From NCBI GenBank assembly GCA_035650355.1, contig DASRHT010000012.1, positions 1 through 64,000 of the forward strand: DNA of 64,000 bases. The letters run 5' to 3'. Both the position numbers and the translations under genes were made by a program. Of this stretch, positions 16,784 through 25,263 are shown piece after piece. The number at the start of each line of letters is the position of its first letter. The stretch's first letter is position 1. The notes beneath the pieces were generated by a model. The model searched no databases. It was not told the origin of the DNA and worked only from the letters and a program-made list of their open reading frames with translations. This stretch comes from DASRHT01 sp035650355. Lineage in GTDB: Bacteria > Chloroflexota > Ktedonobacteria > Ktedonobacterales > Ktedonobacteraceae.

Positions 16784-18201
16784 CTGAGCCTGTCCGAGAA
16801 GCCGGCAACCGTGAGCCGACCGCTGGTCCCATCGTGGGGGCCGCTGCCGCCTCTTCTTCCCGGCCAGCCATGAGAGGCAAGCGGGGACACGAACACGCTG
16901 AAGCGGACGCGATCAATCTCGTCGCCACGGAGGGAACGAGCCCTGCGCCTGGCACGGTGGCGGCGACCCTTCAGCGGGAGCCGGGTGGACGGGTGAGCCT
17001 GCCTTACCGGCTCAGCTTCTTGCTGGCGAGCATGGTCGGCGGGCTCTCCAGTGTTTGCATCAAGCAGCTCTTGCTGCCCATCCAGGTCAGCCAGCTTGCT
17101 CCCCACGCGACTGCGACTTCCTTTGCCCTCGTGGCCTCGCTGGGGGCATGCGCTGGACTGATCGCTGCCCCGCTCTCGGGCGCGCTCAGTGATCGCACCA
17201 TTTCGCCTCGGGGACGGCGGCGACCCTGGATCGTCACCGGACTGCTTGTGGCACTGCTGGGGCTGCTCACGATGGCGTGGGCCAGCACCATCCCCCTGCT
17301 CCTCCTCGGGGAGGTCCTGGCTCAGATCGGGGTTGATACTATCCTTTCGATGGTGACGGCGCTGCTGCCCGATCAGGTCCCGCGCCAGCAGCGATCAGGT
17401 CCCGCGGCGCTCAACGGCATGGCTCCCATCGTCGGAGGTGTGCTCGGCCTCGTCCTGGTTACGCGTCTGACTGCTCCTGGCAGCGTGTGGCAGGGCTACG
17501 TCCTTTTAGCCTTCGTGTCGGCGGCGTTCATCGGTCTGTTTCTGCTCATGCTGCGCGAGCAGCCCATCAGCCGCCAGGACGTGGCACCCTTTGCGTGGCG
17601 GGCGTTTCTGGCAGGATTTGTCCAGCCGCTTGGCAGCCGTGACTTTGCCTGCACCTTTCTCTCGCGGGCGCTCGTTTTCCTGAGCTTCACCTTGCTTGGC
17701 AGCTACCTCTTCTTTTATGTGAACCAGGGGTTGCATCTGCCGGTGGCGGAGGCGGCCCAGGCGGTGACCACCTTTCAGGGGCTATCGACCGCCTCGCTCG
17801 TCATCGTTGCCCTGCTCGTGGGCAAGCTGACGCAGCGGTTTGAGCGGCTCAAGCCCTGTATCGTGACCGGGGCGCTGGCGATGGCTGGCAGTCTACTGCT
17901 CCTGGTGGCTCTGCCCACTTGGTATGCAGTGCTGATCGCGGCGGTCCTCTTCGGCGGCGGCTTTGGTGCGGTGCTGGGGGTGGACATCGCGCTGGCTATC
18001 GCAGTCCTGCCCAGCGAGCACGACCGGGGCAAAGATCTGGGGCTGATCTCGACTGCGATCTTCCTGCCCCTCATCGTGAGCCCGCTCATCGGAGCGGTGA
18101 TCCTCACCACTCTGCACAGCTTCGCCGTGCTTTTTCTGGTGGCAGCTCTGGCCAGTGTGTTGGCGGCAGGATGTATTCTCCCTATTCAAGCGGTTCGGTA
18201 A
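16780..18201 (+). CDS. MFS transporter
   Basis: 473 residues from the ATG at 16780, which overlaps the preceding stop (ATGA). After a ~70-residue hydrophilic N-terminus there are about 12 hydrophobic segments. The major facilitator motif A between helices 2 and 3 is clear (GALSDRTISPRGRRRPWI). Later helices include LTLLGSYLFFYV-type and VLFGGGFGAVLGVDIALAI segments. The family moves sugars, drugs or small metabolites with proton coupling; the substrate is not readable. Coupled to the DUF2332 gene, so the pair may modify and export one compound. Confidence 0.8.
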   Translation: MTEPVREAGNREPTAGPIVGAAAASSSRPAMRGKRGHEHAEADAINLVATEGTSPAPGTVAATLQREPGGRVSLPYRLSFLLASMVGGLSSVCIKQLLLPIQVSQLAPHATATSFALVASLGACAGLIAAPLSGALSDRTISPRGRRRPWIVTGLLVALLGLLTMAWASTIPLLLLGEVLAQIGVDTILSMVTALLPDQVPRQQRSGPAALNGMAPIVGGVLGLVLVTRLTAPGSVWQGYVLLAFVSAAFIGLFLLMLREQPISRQDVAPFAWRAFLAGFVQPLGSRDFACTFLSRALVFLSFTLLGSYLFFYVNQGLHLPVAEAAQAVTTFQGLSTASLVIVALLVGKLTQRFERLKPCIVTGALAMAGSLLLLVALPTWYAVLIAAVLFGGGFGAVLGVDIALAIAVLPSEHDRGKDLGLISTAIFLPLIVSPLIGAVILTTLHSFAVLFLVAALASVLAAGCILPIQAVR

Positions 18202-18325
18202 GCCTGCCCAGTCTGAGCAAACCAGGCAGGAGAAGTACACGCTTTCAAGCGATTCACCGGTCGCACAGAGGCTCAAAAAAAGGGTATAGTGAAGATATAC
18301 GCAAAAGCAGAGAGGAGGCTTTCCC

Positions 18326-19282
18326 TTGCCATATAGAACGTCTGTCAATGTGGCTGTCGCCCAAGCTGGCTCGATCATCATGGACTGCGACGCCTGTACG
18401 CAAAAAGCATGCGAGTTGATCCTGGAAGCAGGAACACACGGGGCACAGCTCCTGGTGTTTCCTGAAGCGTTTCTCAGCGGGTACCCGCGTGGCCTGCACT
18501 TTCAATCGCCCATCGGCAGCCGCGGACCCGGTGGACGGCAGGATTGGGTCCGCTATTATCAGAGCGCGGTCCAGATCCCTGGTGAGAGTATGCAGCTCAT
18601 TGCGGAGGCAGTCCGCGAAGCGCAGGTATATGTGGCACTTGGCATCATCGAACAGGACGACTACGGCAGTCGGGGCACGCTCTATTGTACCACGCTCTAT
18701 TTCGGCCCTGATGGGCGCATCCTGGGCAAGCATCGCAAATTGAAACCCACGGGAACTGAGCGGCTCATCTGGGGAGAAGGCGATGGCAACACGCTTCCAG
18801 CCATCCAGACACCCTTTGGCTGTCTGGGTGGGCTCATCTGCTGGGAAAATTACATGCCACTGGCGCGTATGCATCTCTACACCAAAGGGGTCACGCTCTA
18901 TGTGGCCCCGACGACTGATCAGCGCGAGAGCTGGCAGGCAACCATCAGGCATATTGCCTGCGAGGGACGTTGTTTTGTGCTCTCGGCCAATCAGTACGTC
19001 ACGAAGCAGATGTATCCCACTGATCTGGCCTGTTATCACGAGTTGGAGGATCAACCGGAGGTGATGTGTCGGGGAGGCAGTGCCATCATCAATCCCTTTG
19101 GAGAGTATGTGGCTGGACCGCTGTACGATCAGGAAGGAATGCTTTATGCGACACTGGATTTGCAGCAAATCGAGCAAGCTCACTTTGACTTTGATGTCAC
19201 CGGGCATTACAGCCGTCCAGATGTGTTTACGCTGCTGGTTAATGAGCGCCCGCAACGACCGAAACCAGAGGAAAGCGACTGA
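18326..19282 (+). CDS. Nitrilase/cyanide-hydratase-family enzyme
   Basis: 318 residues from a TTG start at 18326, supported by AGAGGAGG 7 bases upstream. The Glu-Lys-Cys triad is visible: Glu in VFPEAFLSGYPRG (about residue 49), Lys in KHRKLKPTGTERLIWGEGDG, Cys in GGLICWENYMPLAR. The motif order and length match true nitrilases rather than amidases. It should hydrolyse an organic nitrile to the acid and ammonia, or form an amide, in the cytosol. Stands alone after the MFS gene and before a decayed recombinase. The substrate, perhaps an aryl- or alkyl-nitrile, is unknown. Confidence 0.85.
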   Translation: MPYRTSVNVAVAQAGSIIMDCDACTQKACELILEAGTHGAQLLVFPEAFLSGYPRGLHFQSPIGSRGPGGRQDWVRYYQSAVQIPGESMQLIAEAVREAQVYVALGIIEQDDYGSRGTLYCTTLYFGPDGRILGKHRKLKPTGTERLIWGEGDGNTLPAIQTPFGCLGGLICWENYMPLARMHLYTKGVTLYVAPTTDQRESWQATIRHIACEGRCFVLSANQYVTKQMYPTDLACYHELEDQPEVMCRGGSAIINPFGEYVAGPLYDQEGMLYATLDLQQIEQAHFDFDVTGHYSRPDVFTLLVNERPQRPKPEESD

Positions 19283-19442
19283 TCCCTCTCGCTTTCCTCC
19301 GGCGACGCTTCGACCGCCATCTCGCGTTTGCATGAGGACCTGTCCATGACCGGTATGTCCTCCTTCCTCCCAAGTACGAGCGAGGATACGACTCGACACC
19401 ATCCCATGTTGTGCGTAAAGACCAAAGGATACAGCCACGGCC

Positions 19443-20095
19443 ATGCTTCGGAACGAGGTTTATGCCGCATTTGCTCCAGGTGATAATCGAGGAACCGCCA
19501 AATATAAAGAGCAGCGATTTCGTGGATGACACCCGGCGGCATTTACTCATAACGAATGGCAGAAGATACGCTCGATGACACAGTCGATGTATCGTACAAG
19601 CACGCGAACAGAGCAGGTCAAGCATGTCTATCAGTTTGCGGGCTACATCTCCTGTATTCACTGTGGTCTAAAGTTGCGTTGTGATACCGGCAATACGCCG
19701 GACAATCGACGGCAATACTATCATGCAGCAAAAGCGCGTCGCATGTCCTACCCTTCAGGTGGTAATTTTAATCAGTTAGATGCGTCTGAAGTCGATGGAA
19801 TCACATACGATGAAGTCATTGAGGCGGGGGATATTTTCCGGGTATGGTAGCCCTATGCGATGTGGCAACCGTCGAAGAAAGGTATGAAATGGTCACGATC
19901 ATCTTAGAGCCAGGTGGCTTATATTACGACTTGGAGAACAAAATTATTGCCGCAATAAAACCCCGACCAGCATTTCTTCCAGTATTGCGCATGCTGAACG
20001 GGGTTATGGAGTTTGACGAAACCAGAGGTCTGTTGGTCACAGAACACTGGTGCGAGCGGAACCGACGGGATTCGAACCCGCGATCTTCTGCGTGA
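19443..20095 (+). pseudogene. Decayed large serine recombinase C-terminus
   Basis: Three pieces of a large serine recombinase are readable. Piece 1, from about 19443 (YAAFAPGDNRGTAKYKEQRF), is interrupted by an in-frame TGA at 19527-19529. Piece 2 (FTHNEWQKIRSM to VYQFAGYISCIHCGLKLRC) carries the zinc-ribbon region and ends at 19850. Piece 3 lies in another frame from 19844 (EERYEMVTIILEPGGLYYDL, AAIKPRPAFLPVLRM) and runs into the tRNA gene. The catalytic N-terminal domain is absent. Large serine recombinases integrate phages and mobile elements, and the remnant abuts tRNA-Asp, a common attachment site. Clearly non-functional here; a relic of a past element. Confidence 0.75.
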
Positions 20096-20130
20096 CAGGC
20101 AGACATGTTAGGCCACTACACCACGGCTCC
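20057..20130 (-). tRNA. tRNA-Asp (GTC)
   Basis: A 74-base cloverleaf on the minus strand. The acceptor stem GGAGCCG pairs with CGGTTCC (one G-T), the anticodon stem TCTGC/GCAGA encloses the loop CTGTCAC with anticodon GTC, and the T arm contains GGGTTCGAATCCC. The discriminator base is G, as in tRNA-Asp. CCA is not encoded. A strong promoter lies upstream at 20179-20207. Confidence 0.92.
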
Positions 20131-20178
20131 TCGGCGATTGCGCTGTCGCTGTTAAGCTGCACCGCTTTCGTGGTTATG

Positions 20179-20207
20179 ATAATACCAGACCCATACCTTC
20201 CTGTCAA
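20179..20207 (-). promoter_or_regulatory. Promoter of tRNA-Asp
   Basis: On the minus strand, TTGACA (20207-20202), a 17-base spacer and TATTAT (20184-20179). Consensus -35, near-consensus -10 and ideal spacing put transcription start about 40 bases before the tRNA 5' end. Confidence 0.75.
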
Positions 20208-20483
20208 CCCCCCTGTGAGAGCAATTTATGACTTTTGGCTTTTTTCTCTTTTTTACCCACCCTTGAGTTATCTAGCAACTGACCACTTGCGAAAATCTTT
20301 TTAAAAACTCCTCTGGCAGAGATGTGACGTTTGAGATAGCATACCTTGCCCGTTGCAGGCTCTGCTGCGAAAAAAGATCAGTTTTGCCTATCGGCTAAGC
20401 TCATCAATAACGCTCTGCTATATCAGGCCCGCTCTCAAGCGGCTTGACTCCCAGATAATAGGGCCTGGAGACCTGCACGAATC

Positions 20484-20513
20484 TTGCTTATTACTTTATG
20501 GTAATGCTATATT
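20484..20513 (+). promoter_or_regulatory. Candidate promoter of citrate synthase
   Basis: TTGCTT (20484-20489), an 18-base spacer, TATATT (20508-20513), about 155 bases upstream of the ATG at 20669. Weak -35, good -10. Confidence 0.35.
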
Positions 20514-20668
20514 ACATAACGTAGCTCATAGTAAGGTATGCACCCGATCAGGTATCACCTTACACTTGTAGAGGGGAGAACCTGGAAGCACAGCGGGCTA
20601 TTGGATTGCTCGTATTGCCAGGATCTCCACTGGGGGATACGACACAATGGACTCATGCGAGGAAACTC

Positions 20669-21844
20669 ATGACTGAAATAGCGCGCGGATTACGTGATGT
20701 AATCCTGACAGAAACACGGCTGTCAATGATTGATGGCCTGGCTGGAAAGTTGATTATTGCAGGTTTTCCACTGGAAGAACTTGCACCAAAAGCGACCGCG
20801 GAAGAAACTATCTATTTACTCTGGAACGACCGTCTTCCTAATAAAGAGGAGTTGGAAACCTTCAGGAACAATTTGATCGCCAATCGCGAGTTGCCAGCAA
20901 CTACCATGACTGTCCTACGTGCGGCTGCCCAACGGAATTTACCCATTATGGATGCCTTACGGATGGGCGTTGACACACTCAGCCTGGTCGATCCCGAGTT
21001 TGATGACACTTCGCACGAGGCGAATATGCGACGAGCCGTCAGGCTTTTAGCGCGTTTCCCAAGCATCGTTGCAGCCTACTGGCGGCTGATCCACGGCCAG
21101 GAACCGATTGCTCCCAATCCTCGTTTGTACCACGCCGCAAACTTTCTCTATATGCTCGACGGCGAAGAACCCCACGCCGCCGCTGTGCGAGGGCTGGAGA
21201 CATATCTCAACACTGTGATCGATCATGGGATGAATAACTCGACCTTTACCGCTCGCGTGATCGCCAGCACTCGCTCTGATATGGTTTCAGCGGTCGTAGG
21301 GGCGGTAGGATCACTTAAAGGTCCCTTGCATGGCGGCGCTCCTGGCCCCGCAATGGATATGGTTTTTGAGATCCGCGATAATGCCGCCAGGTCCGGGAAG
21401 AGTATCGAAGCAGAAGCTGCAACCTGGACAAGGGCGAAACTCGCCGCTAAAGAACGCTTAATGGGGTTTGGACATCGCGTGTACCGAGTCCGCGATCCCC
21501 GCGCCGATGTGCTGGGAGCGGCAGCCGAATTGTTGTTTGCTCGCACCGGCGATATGCAGTTCTATGCCGACGCTCGCGCTGTGGAAGATGTGATTCTGAG
21601 AGAGCTGGAAGCGTATAAGCCCGGCAATAGTATCAAGACGAACGTGGAATTTTATACGGCGTTAGTCCTGCATGGCATTGGCCTGGATTCAAAGATTTTC
21701 TCCTCTGTGTTTGCTATTTCCCGCGTCGGAGGCTGGATTGCCCACATCCTGGAGCAGTATGCCGAAGACGAACTGATTCGTCCCTCGACCACTTATAGCG
21801 GCGAGTATGATCGAAAATGGGTGCCACTGGAACAGCGAGCATAG
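20669..21844 (+). CDS. gltA: Citrate synthase family protein
   Basis: 391 residues from the ATG at 20669 (GCGAGGAA about 5 bases upstream). Condenses acetyl-CoA with oxaloacetate to start the TCA cycle, in the cytosol. The family fold and both catalytic histidines are present: LHGGAPGPAMDMV (about residue 221) and FGHRVYRVRDPRAD. The third catalytic residue, an Asp in the usual NVDFY motif, reads Glu here (NVEFY, about residue 328), followed by a normal SRVGGWIAH region. A 2-methylcitrate synthase is possible, since the families are hard to separate by eye. Single gene, convergent with nothing nearby; the next gene on the same strand starts 87 bases on. Confidence 0.85.
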   Translation: MTEIARGLRDVILTETRLSMIDGLAGKLIIAGFPLEELAPKATAEETIYLLWNDRLPNKEELETFRNNLIANRELPATTMTVLRAAAQRNLPIMDALRMGVDTLSLVDPEFDDTSHEANMRRAVRLLARFPSIVAAYWRLIHGQEPIAPNPRLYHAANFLYMLDGEEPHAAAVRGLETYLNTVIDHGMNNSTFTARVIASTRSDMVSAVVGAVGSLKGPLHGGAPGPAMDMVFEIRDNAARSGKSIEAEAATWTRAKLAAKERLMGFGHRVYRVRDPRADVLGAAAELLFARTGDMQFYADARAVEDVILRELEAYKPGNSIKTNVEFYTALVLHGIGLDSKIFSSVFAISRVGGWIAHILEQYAEDELIRPSTTYSGEYDRKWVPLEQRA

Positions 21845-21930
21845 GAGCTTAGTTTGTGTGCTTACCAACGAGGCATGAAATAGAGCTTCGTTATTTTTGG
21901 TAGTTGGTGGTTTTTTGAGAGGATAGACAT

Positions 21931-22662
21931 ATGGCTGCTCAACGCCTGGAGCGGTCCCCACGCGCTTTCACCAGGACCGCGGTATGTGTTGTCTGTGACG
22001 CAGTCTATGCCCCTTCCCCATTGTATGAATATCTGCTGCAGGCCCCTTCCGTGGCGCTAGAATCGGCTTTTATGAGTATGTGCCGTTTCTGTTTCCGTTG
22101 CAGGCGGCCTGCCTGTCCCGGATGTTGGGATGACGTTCATGCTGTGTGTGGGGCCTGTTCTTCGGAGGCCGGCTTGCCCTTTCGCTCCTATTCCCCTCCC
22201 CTCAATGGTTCCCTGCCTCAGGCTCCTTCCCGGCAACCTCCGCCTGCACAGACTGAATCCACGGCAGCTCCACTTTTTTGTGTACAGTCAGGCCGCTTCC
22301 ATGAGCCTGCTCCTCATGCCGTTGTCAGGGCAACCCCCGGCACCCGGAAATCTAACGCGTTGGCAATGATAGATGAAGTGCCAACACAGGTACCTGGAGC
22401 GCGCAAACTTACAAAGGTCGCTCACCCGGTGTCTCCCTTTGATATTGACGCGGTTGAAACACGACCGGAGAGTCCTAAACGCGTGATCGTATGGGGTGAG
22501 CAGGTATTGACGTTCTTGACATTTATCGTTGTTCTTACTATTACACTGCTCATTCTTCTCGCCGTACTCTCAGATAAAGCCAATGCCATGATTGCCAGTA
22601 CTCTGCATGTTGACATTCGCGCTGACATAGAGGCTCTGTGGCGGCTGATCGGACATCATTGA
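21931..22662 (+). CDS. Cysteine-rich protein with one C-terminal membrane helix
   Basis: 243 residues, ATG at 21931. The N-terminal ~75 residues are cysteine-rich (VCVVCDAVYAP, MCRFCFRCRRPACPGC, HAVCGACSSEAGL), with several CxxC pairs typical of zinc ribbons. A proline-rich low-complexity middle (about 80-180) follows, then one membrane helix near the C-terminus (FLTFIVVLTITLLILLAVLS, about 193-212). Possibly a membrane-anchored zinc protein with the ribbon in the cytosol. Its stop abuts the leader of the NYN ribonuclease gene (15 bases), so they are co-transcribed. No family name known to me. Confidence 0.6.
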   Translation: MAAQRLERSPRAFTRTAVCVVCDAVYAPSPLYEYLLQAPSVALESAFMSMCRFCFRCRRPACPGCWDDVHAVCGACSSEAGLPFRSYSPPLNGSLPQAPSRQPPPAQTESTAAPLFCVQSGRFHEPAPHAVVRATPGTRKSNALAMIDEVPTQVPGARKLTKVAHPVSPFDIDAVETRPESPKRVIVWGEQVLTFLTFIVVLTITLLILLAVLSDKANAMIASTLHVDIRADIEALWRLIGHH

Positions 22663-22677
22663 TTGCGAGGGGTTGCA

Positions 22678-23229
22678 ATGGAGTGGGATATCCTGGTCGA
22701 TGGCTATAACGTGATCAAGAATAATCTGATGTTTCGGTCACTAGAGTATAAAAATTTCGCGGAAGCCCGGAACCTGCTGATCCGGCAACTGAAAAATCGC
22801 TATCGTTCTACTTGCCACCGCGTTATTGTTGTCTTCGATGGTAATGGAGCAGATGAGCAGGTGAGCCATGATGACCATATTCGCATTGTCTATTCGCGCT
22901 ATGGCGAGACGGCGGATAGCGTCATTGTACGTTTAGTGACTGAAGCTCGCCAGGCAGGTCGGCGCGTAGAAATGTATAGCGATGACGGAGAAATACGGGC
23001 AAGTGTCATTGAGCAGAAAGGCGGCGTGCAGACAACCAGGCAACTCATGGCCCAGTTCAATGCTGCCCCTCGCGACGTCGCTCAGCGTTCTTCCCATCGT
23101 CAGGCTATGCGTCGTCTCTATGGCCTTGATCCCGCCTATAAAGCCGAAGACGAGCAAGATAATACGCCTCGCCAGACGGGCCGCAGGCGCAAAGGTAAAG
23201 CACGGCATCATCGTCACCATAAACACTAG
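22678..23229 (+). CDS. NYN-domain ribonuclease, YacP/Rae1-like
   Basis: 183 residues from the ATG at 22678, chosen for GCGAGGGG just upstream. The NYN/YacP fold is clear: ILVDGYNVIKNN (metal-binding Asp), VVFDGNGADEQ, IVYSRYGETADSVIVRLV and VEMYSDDGEIRASV, with conserved acidic residues. YacP-family proteins such as Bacillus Rae1 are ribosome-associated endoribonucleases. A highly basic tail (RRRKGKARHHRHHKH) fits RNA or ribosome binding. Co-transcribed with the cysteine-rich membrane protein upstream. A 54-base perfect palindrome follows the gene after 64 bases. Confidence 0.8.
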   Translation: MEWDILVDGYNVIKNNLMFRSLEYKNFAEARNLLIRQLKNRYRSTCHRVIVVFDGNGADEQVSHDDHIRIVYSRYGETADSVIVRLVTEARQAGRRVEMYSDDGEIRASVIEQKGGVQTTRQLMAQFNAAPRDVAQRSSHRQAMRRLYGLDPAYKAEDEQDNTPRQTGRRRKGKARHHRHHKH

Positions 23230-23233
23230 CTCC

Positions 23234-23346
23234 GACAGGACCTCTCAAAAGTCGCCGGGTGCTCTGACCGCTCGCGCCTTCGGCGCTCAGAGTGAGGGGA
23301 GGGTGCTGCGTGCGGGCCGCGGCCCGCACGCAGCACCCTCCCCTCA
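23234..23346. repeat. Palindromic dispersed element, copy 1
   Basis: Contains a perfect 54-base palindrome (23293-23346, two 27-base arms, starting TGAGGGGAGGGTGCTG) and an outer part CAGGACCTCTCAAAAGT at 23236-23252. Read on the minus strand, the outer part aligns with the right half of the 27212-27377 element: a shared hairpin (AGCGCC-loop-GGCGC), then GTCAGAGCAC, then CTTTTGAGAGGTCCTG. The arms differ from the other copy, yet both arms of each copy still pair. It could also end transcription of the NYN gene. Its other terminal repeat is not recognisable. Confidence 0.65.
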
Positions 23347-23380
23347 TTTAGCTTGCTTATGCTCTTGACAGGATGATTGG

Positions 23381-24169
23381 CTACTTTCTGATGGCAGAGG
23401 GCACTTCCTCAACCTTGTTGCCAACTTTTACCGACTCAGCAGGTGTAGCGGCTGGAGCAGGGATTTGTGGCTCTTTACTGAAGCGTGTGCGCAGTACGTA
23501 GGCGAATGCTTCAATAACGATTTTGCGTGACATCTTGGATTTGCCGATACGGCGATCCATGAAGATGATGGGGATCTCGACGATTTTGAAGTCCTGGCGC
23601 ATCACGCGGTAGGCCAACTCTACTTGAAAAGCGTAGCCCTGTGACTGGATGGTATCAAGATCAATACGCTGCAAGACCTCACGGCGATAGCAGCGATATC
23701 CGGCGGTGCAGTCATGGACGGGAATGCCAAGCATAAAGCGAGCGAAAATATTGCCGCAGCCACTGATGACGCGACGGATTGGCGACCAGTTGGGAGTACC
23801 CCCTCCCTGGATATACCGCGAGCCGATCACCAGATCTGCTTGTTCGATTGCTTGCAAAAATTCCGGGAGGTAACGGGGATCGTGCGAAAAGTCAGCATCC
23901 ATCTCGAAGGCGGCGTCATAGTCGTGTGCGATAGCGTATTTAAAGCCCGCAATGTAGGCTGTACCCAGACCAAGTTTGCCCTCACGATGCAAGACATGAA
24001 CGCGTGGGTCCTCACTGTGGATCTGGTCAGCAAGTTGCCCTGTGCCATCTGGCGAGTTATCATCGACGATTAATATATGGGTTTGAGGCACATAAGAGAA
24101 GATCTCTTGTAGTAAAGGCTGGAGGTTCTCCACCTCGTTATACGTCGGAATGATAATGAGCGTCTTCAT
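23381..24169 (-). CDS. Polyprenyl-phosphate glycosyltransferase (GT2, DPM-like)
   Basis: 262 residues, ATG at 24169 overlapping the TGA of the upstream gene. GT-A fold of family 2: IIIPTYNEVENLQPLLQEIF at the N-terminus, ILIVDDNSPDGTGQ, the metal-binding region EMDADFSHDPRYLPEFL and YRCYRREVLQRIDLDTIQSQ. This is the dolichol/polyprenol-phosphate mannose synthase pattern; it transfers a hexose from a nucleotide sugar to a polyprenyl phosphate at the inner membrane face. No C-terminal GtrA-type membrane domain, so a soluble or peripheral enzyme. Last gene of a three-gene operon with a flippase-like protein and a UbiA-type transferase. Confidence 0.85.
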   Translation of the reverse strand: MKTLIIIPTYNEVENLQPLLQEIFSYVPQTHILIVDDNSPDGTGQLADQIHSEDPRVHVLHREGKLGLGTAYIAGFKYAIAHDYDAAFEMDADFSHDPRYLPEFLQAIEQADLVIGSRYIQGGGTPNWSPIRRVISGCGNIFARFMLGIPVHDCTAGYRCYRREVLQRIDLDTIQSQGYAFQVELAYRVMRQDFKIVEIPIIFMDRRIGKSKMSRKIVIEAFAYVLRTRFSKEPQIPAPAATPAESVKVGNKVEEVPSAIRK

Positions 24170-25248
24170 ACGATTTTTCCTTCCGTACTTACCGGCGTCG
24201 ATGGGGGAGCAAAACTCGTTTTATGTCCATCTGGCGGCAAGATATTTGTACGCTTTTGATTCCACTCCTCCCACCCACGTTCCTGCACGTTTGAGATATC
24301 AACACGTTGAGTAATGCGATAGCACAATAATGCCCCAGCTCCGATCAACAAACCGAACCAGAGGGTGCAGAAGCGGATCAGCAACGTTGCCGCGCTACCC
24401 AGGCTGGCTGAGCTTGATACCAGGAAGCGGGTTAGCCCCAACATACTCCCATCGGCAGTTCCCAGTCCTCCAGGAAGGCCGGAAACAGAGCCGATCAGCG
24501 ATGATATCGCTAAAATAAAGGTCGCCTTAATAAAAAGGTCAACGCTGGCCGGAGTTCCCAGCCCGGTGTAGACAAAATATAATGCACCACACTCTCCTGC
24601 CCATGAGATCAGGCCCAGCGCCGTAGCCAGTAACAACGGTCGCCATTGGAGCAACACAAATGAGCTCTCATAGAAAGTACGTGCCAGATGCGCAATCCGA
24701 GACACAATAGGTAATTGTTCGCCGAACCGTAGCAAAGCGAGGGAGAGTGTACGATTTTGAATCAGCAGAATACCTGCCAGAGTGATGATTAGCAGGCCCA
24801 GCAGCAATACCCAGCTAAAACGATAGAGGACAAGCCCGATTGTCGAGAGGCCCAGCATGGCCAGACCGTCGGTAAGCCGCTCCGCTACAATAATCGGCGA
24901 TGTTCGGCTGATAGCCGCCCCCGTTGAACGCTTGAGCAGATACGATTTCAGCAGCTCTCCTATTTTACCAGGCGTAATCGCCATTGAGAGACCCGAAAGG
25001 AAAATCAGCAGGCTCTTCTTCCATGATAGCGCAAGCCCGAGGCGTCGCAGGTAATATTGCCATTTGATGAAACGCCCCAGATAATTGAAAAGGGTTAGCC
25101 CCAGGATAAGCGGCAAAAATCCCCAGCGAAAATTTGCTAGCGTTACAACCATCCGTGGTAAGTCGCCGTAAAGGGCGATAGCAATCATGACAACGAACGC
25201 CAGTATCAGCGAGAGCGCAATGCCAGTGCGTATTTTACGGTTAAACAA
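24166..25248 (-). CDS. LPG-synthase-TM/flippase-like membrane protein
   Basis: 360 residues, TTG start at 25248 (GGAG about 9 bases upstream). About eight transmembrane segments (IALSLILAFVVMIAIALYG, GLLIITLAGILLIQN, LLATALGLISWAGECGALYF). It carries the signature of the lysylphosphatidylglycerol synthase TM/UPF0104 family: LSGLSMAITPGKIGELLKSY, SSLIGSVSGLPGGLGTADGS. These are likely lipid-linked flippases or membrane channels for glycolipids. It sits between the UbiA-type transferase and the GT2 gene, so it could move the polyprenyl-linked sugar they make; that link is inference. Confidence 0.8.
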   Translation of the reverse strand: MFNRKIRTGIALSLILAFVVMIAIALYGDLPRMVVTLANFRWGFLPLILGLTLFNYLGRFIKWQYYLRRLGLALSWKKSLLIFLSGLSMAITPGKIGELLKSYLLKRSTGAAISRTSPIIVAERLTDGLAMLGLSTIGLVLYRFSWVLLLGLLIITLAGILLIQNRTLSLALLRFGEQLPIVSRIAHLARTFYESSFVLLQWRPLLLATALGLISWAGECGALYFVYTGLGTPASVDLFIKATFILAISSLIGSVSGLPGGLGTADGSMLGLTRFLVSSSASLGSAATLLIRFCTLWFGLLIGAGALLCYRITQRVDISNVQERGWEEWNQKRTNILPPDGHKTSFAPPSTPVSTEGKIV

Positions 25249-25263
25249 ACAGCAGCTCCAATG

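Larger units (their letters stand above)
20131..20668. other. Intergenic between tRNA-Asp and citrate synthase
   Basis: About 540 bases, divergent: the tRNA promoter (20179-20207, minus) and a candidate citrate synthase promoter (20484-20513, plus). The rest is AT-rich leader. No further gene or RNA structure that I can support. The citrate synthase frame could open upstream at 20606, but the Shine-Dalgarno favours 20669. Confidence 0.45.

Noticed and set aside
19207..19661. Minus-strand frames opposite the recombinase relic
   Set aside because: No domain content; the plus strand reads as recombinase in three frames.
23293..23346. Reading the 54-bp palindrome as only a transcription terminator
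   Set aside because: It lacks a T-run, and its homology to the mobile element at 27212 is better evidence for a repeat; termination may be secondary.
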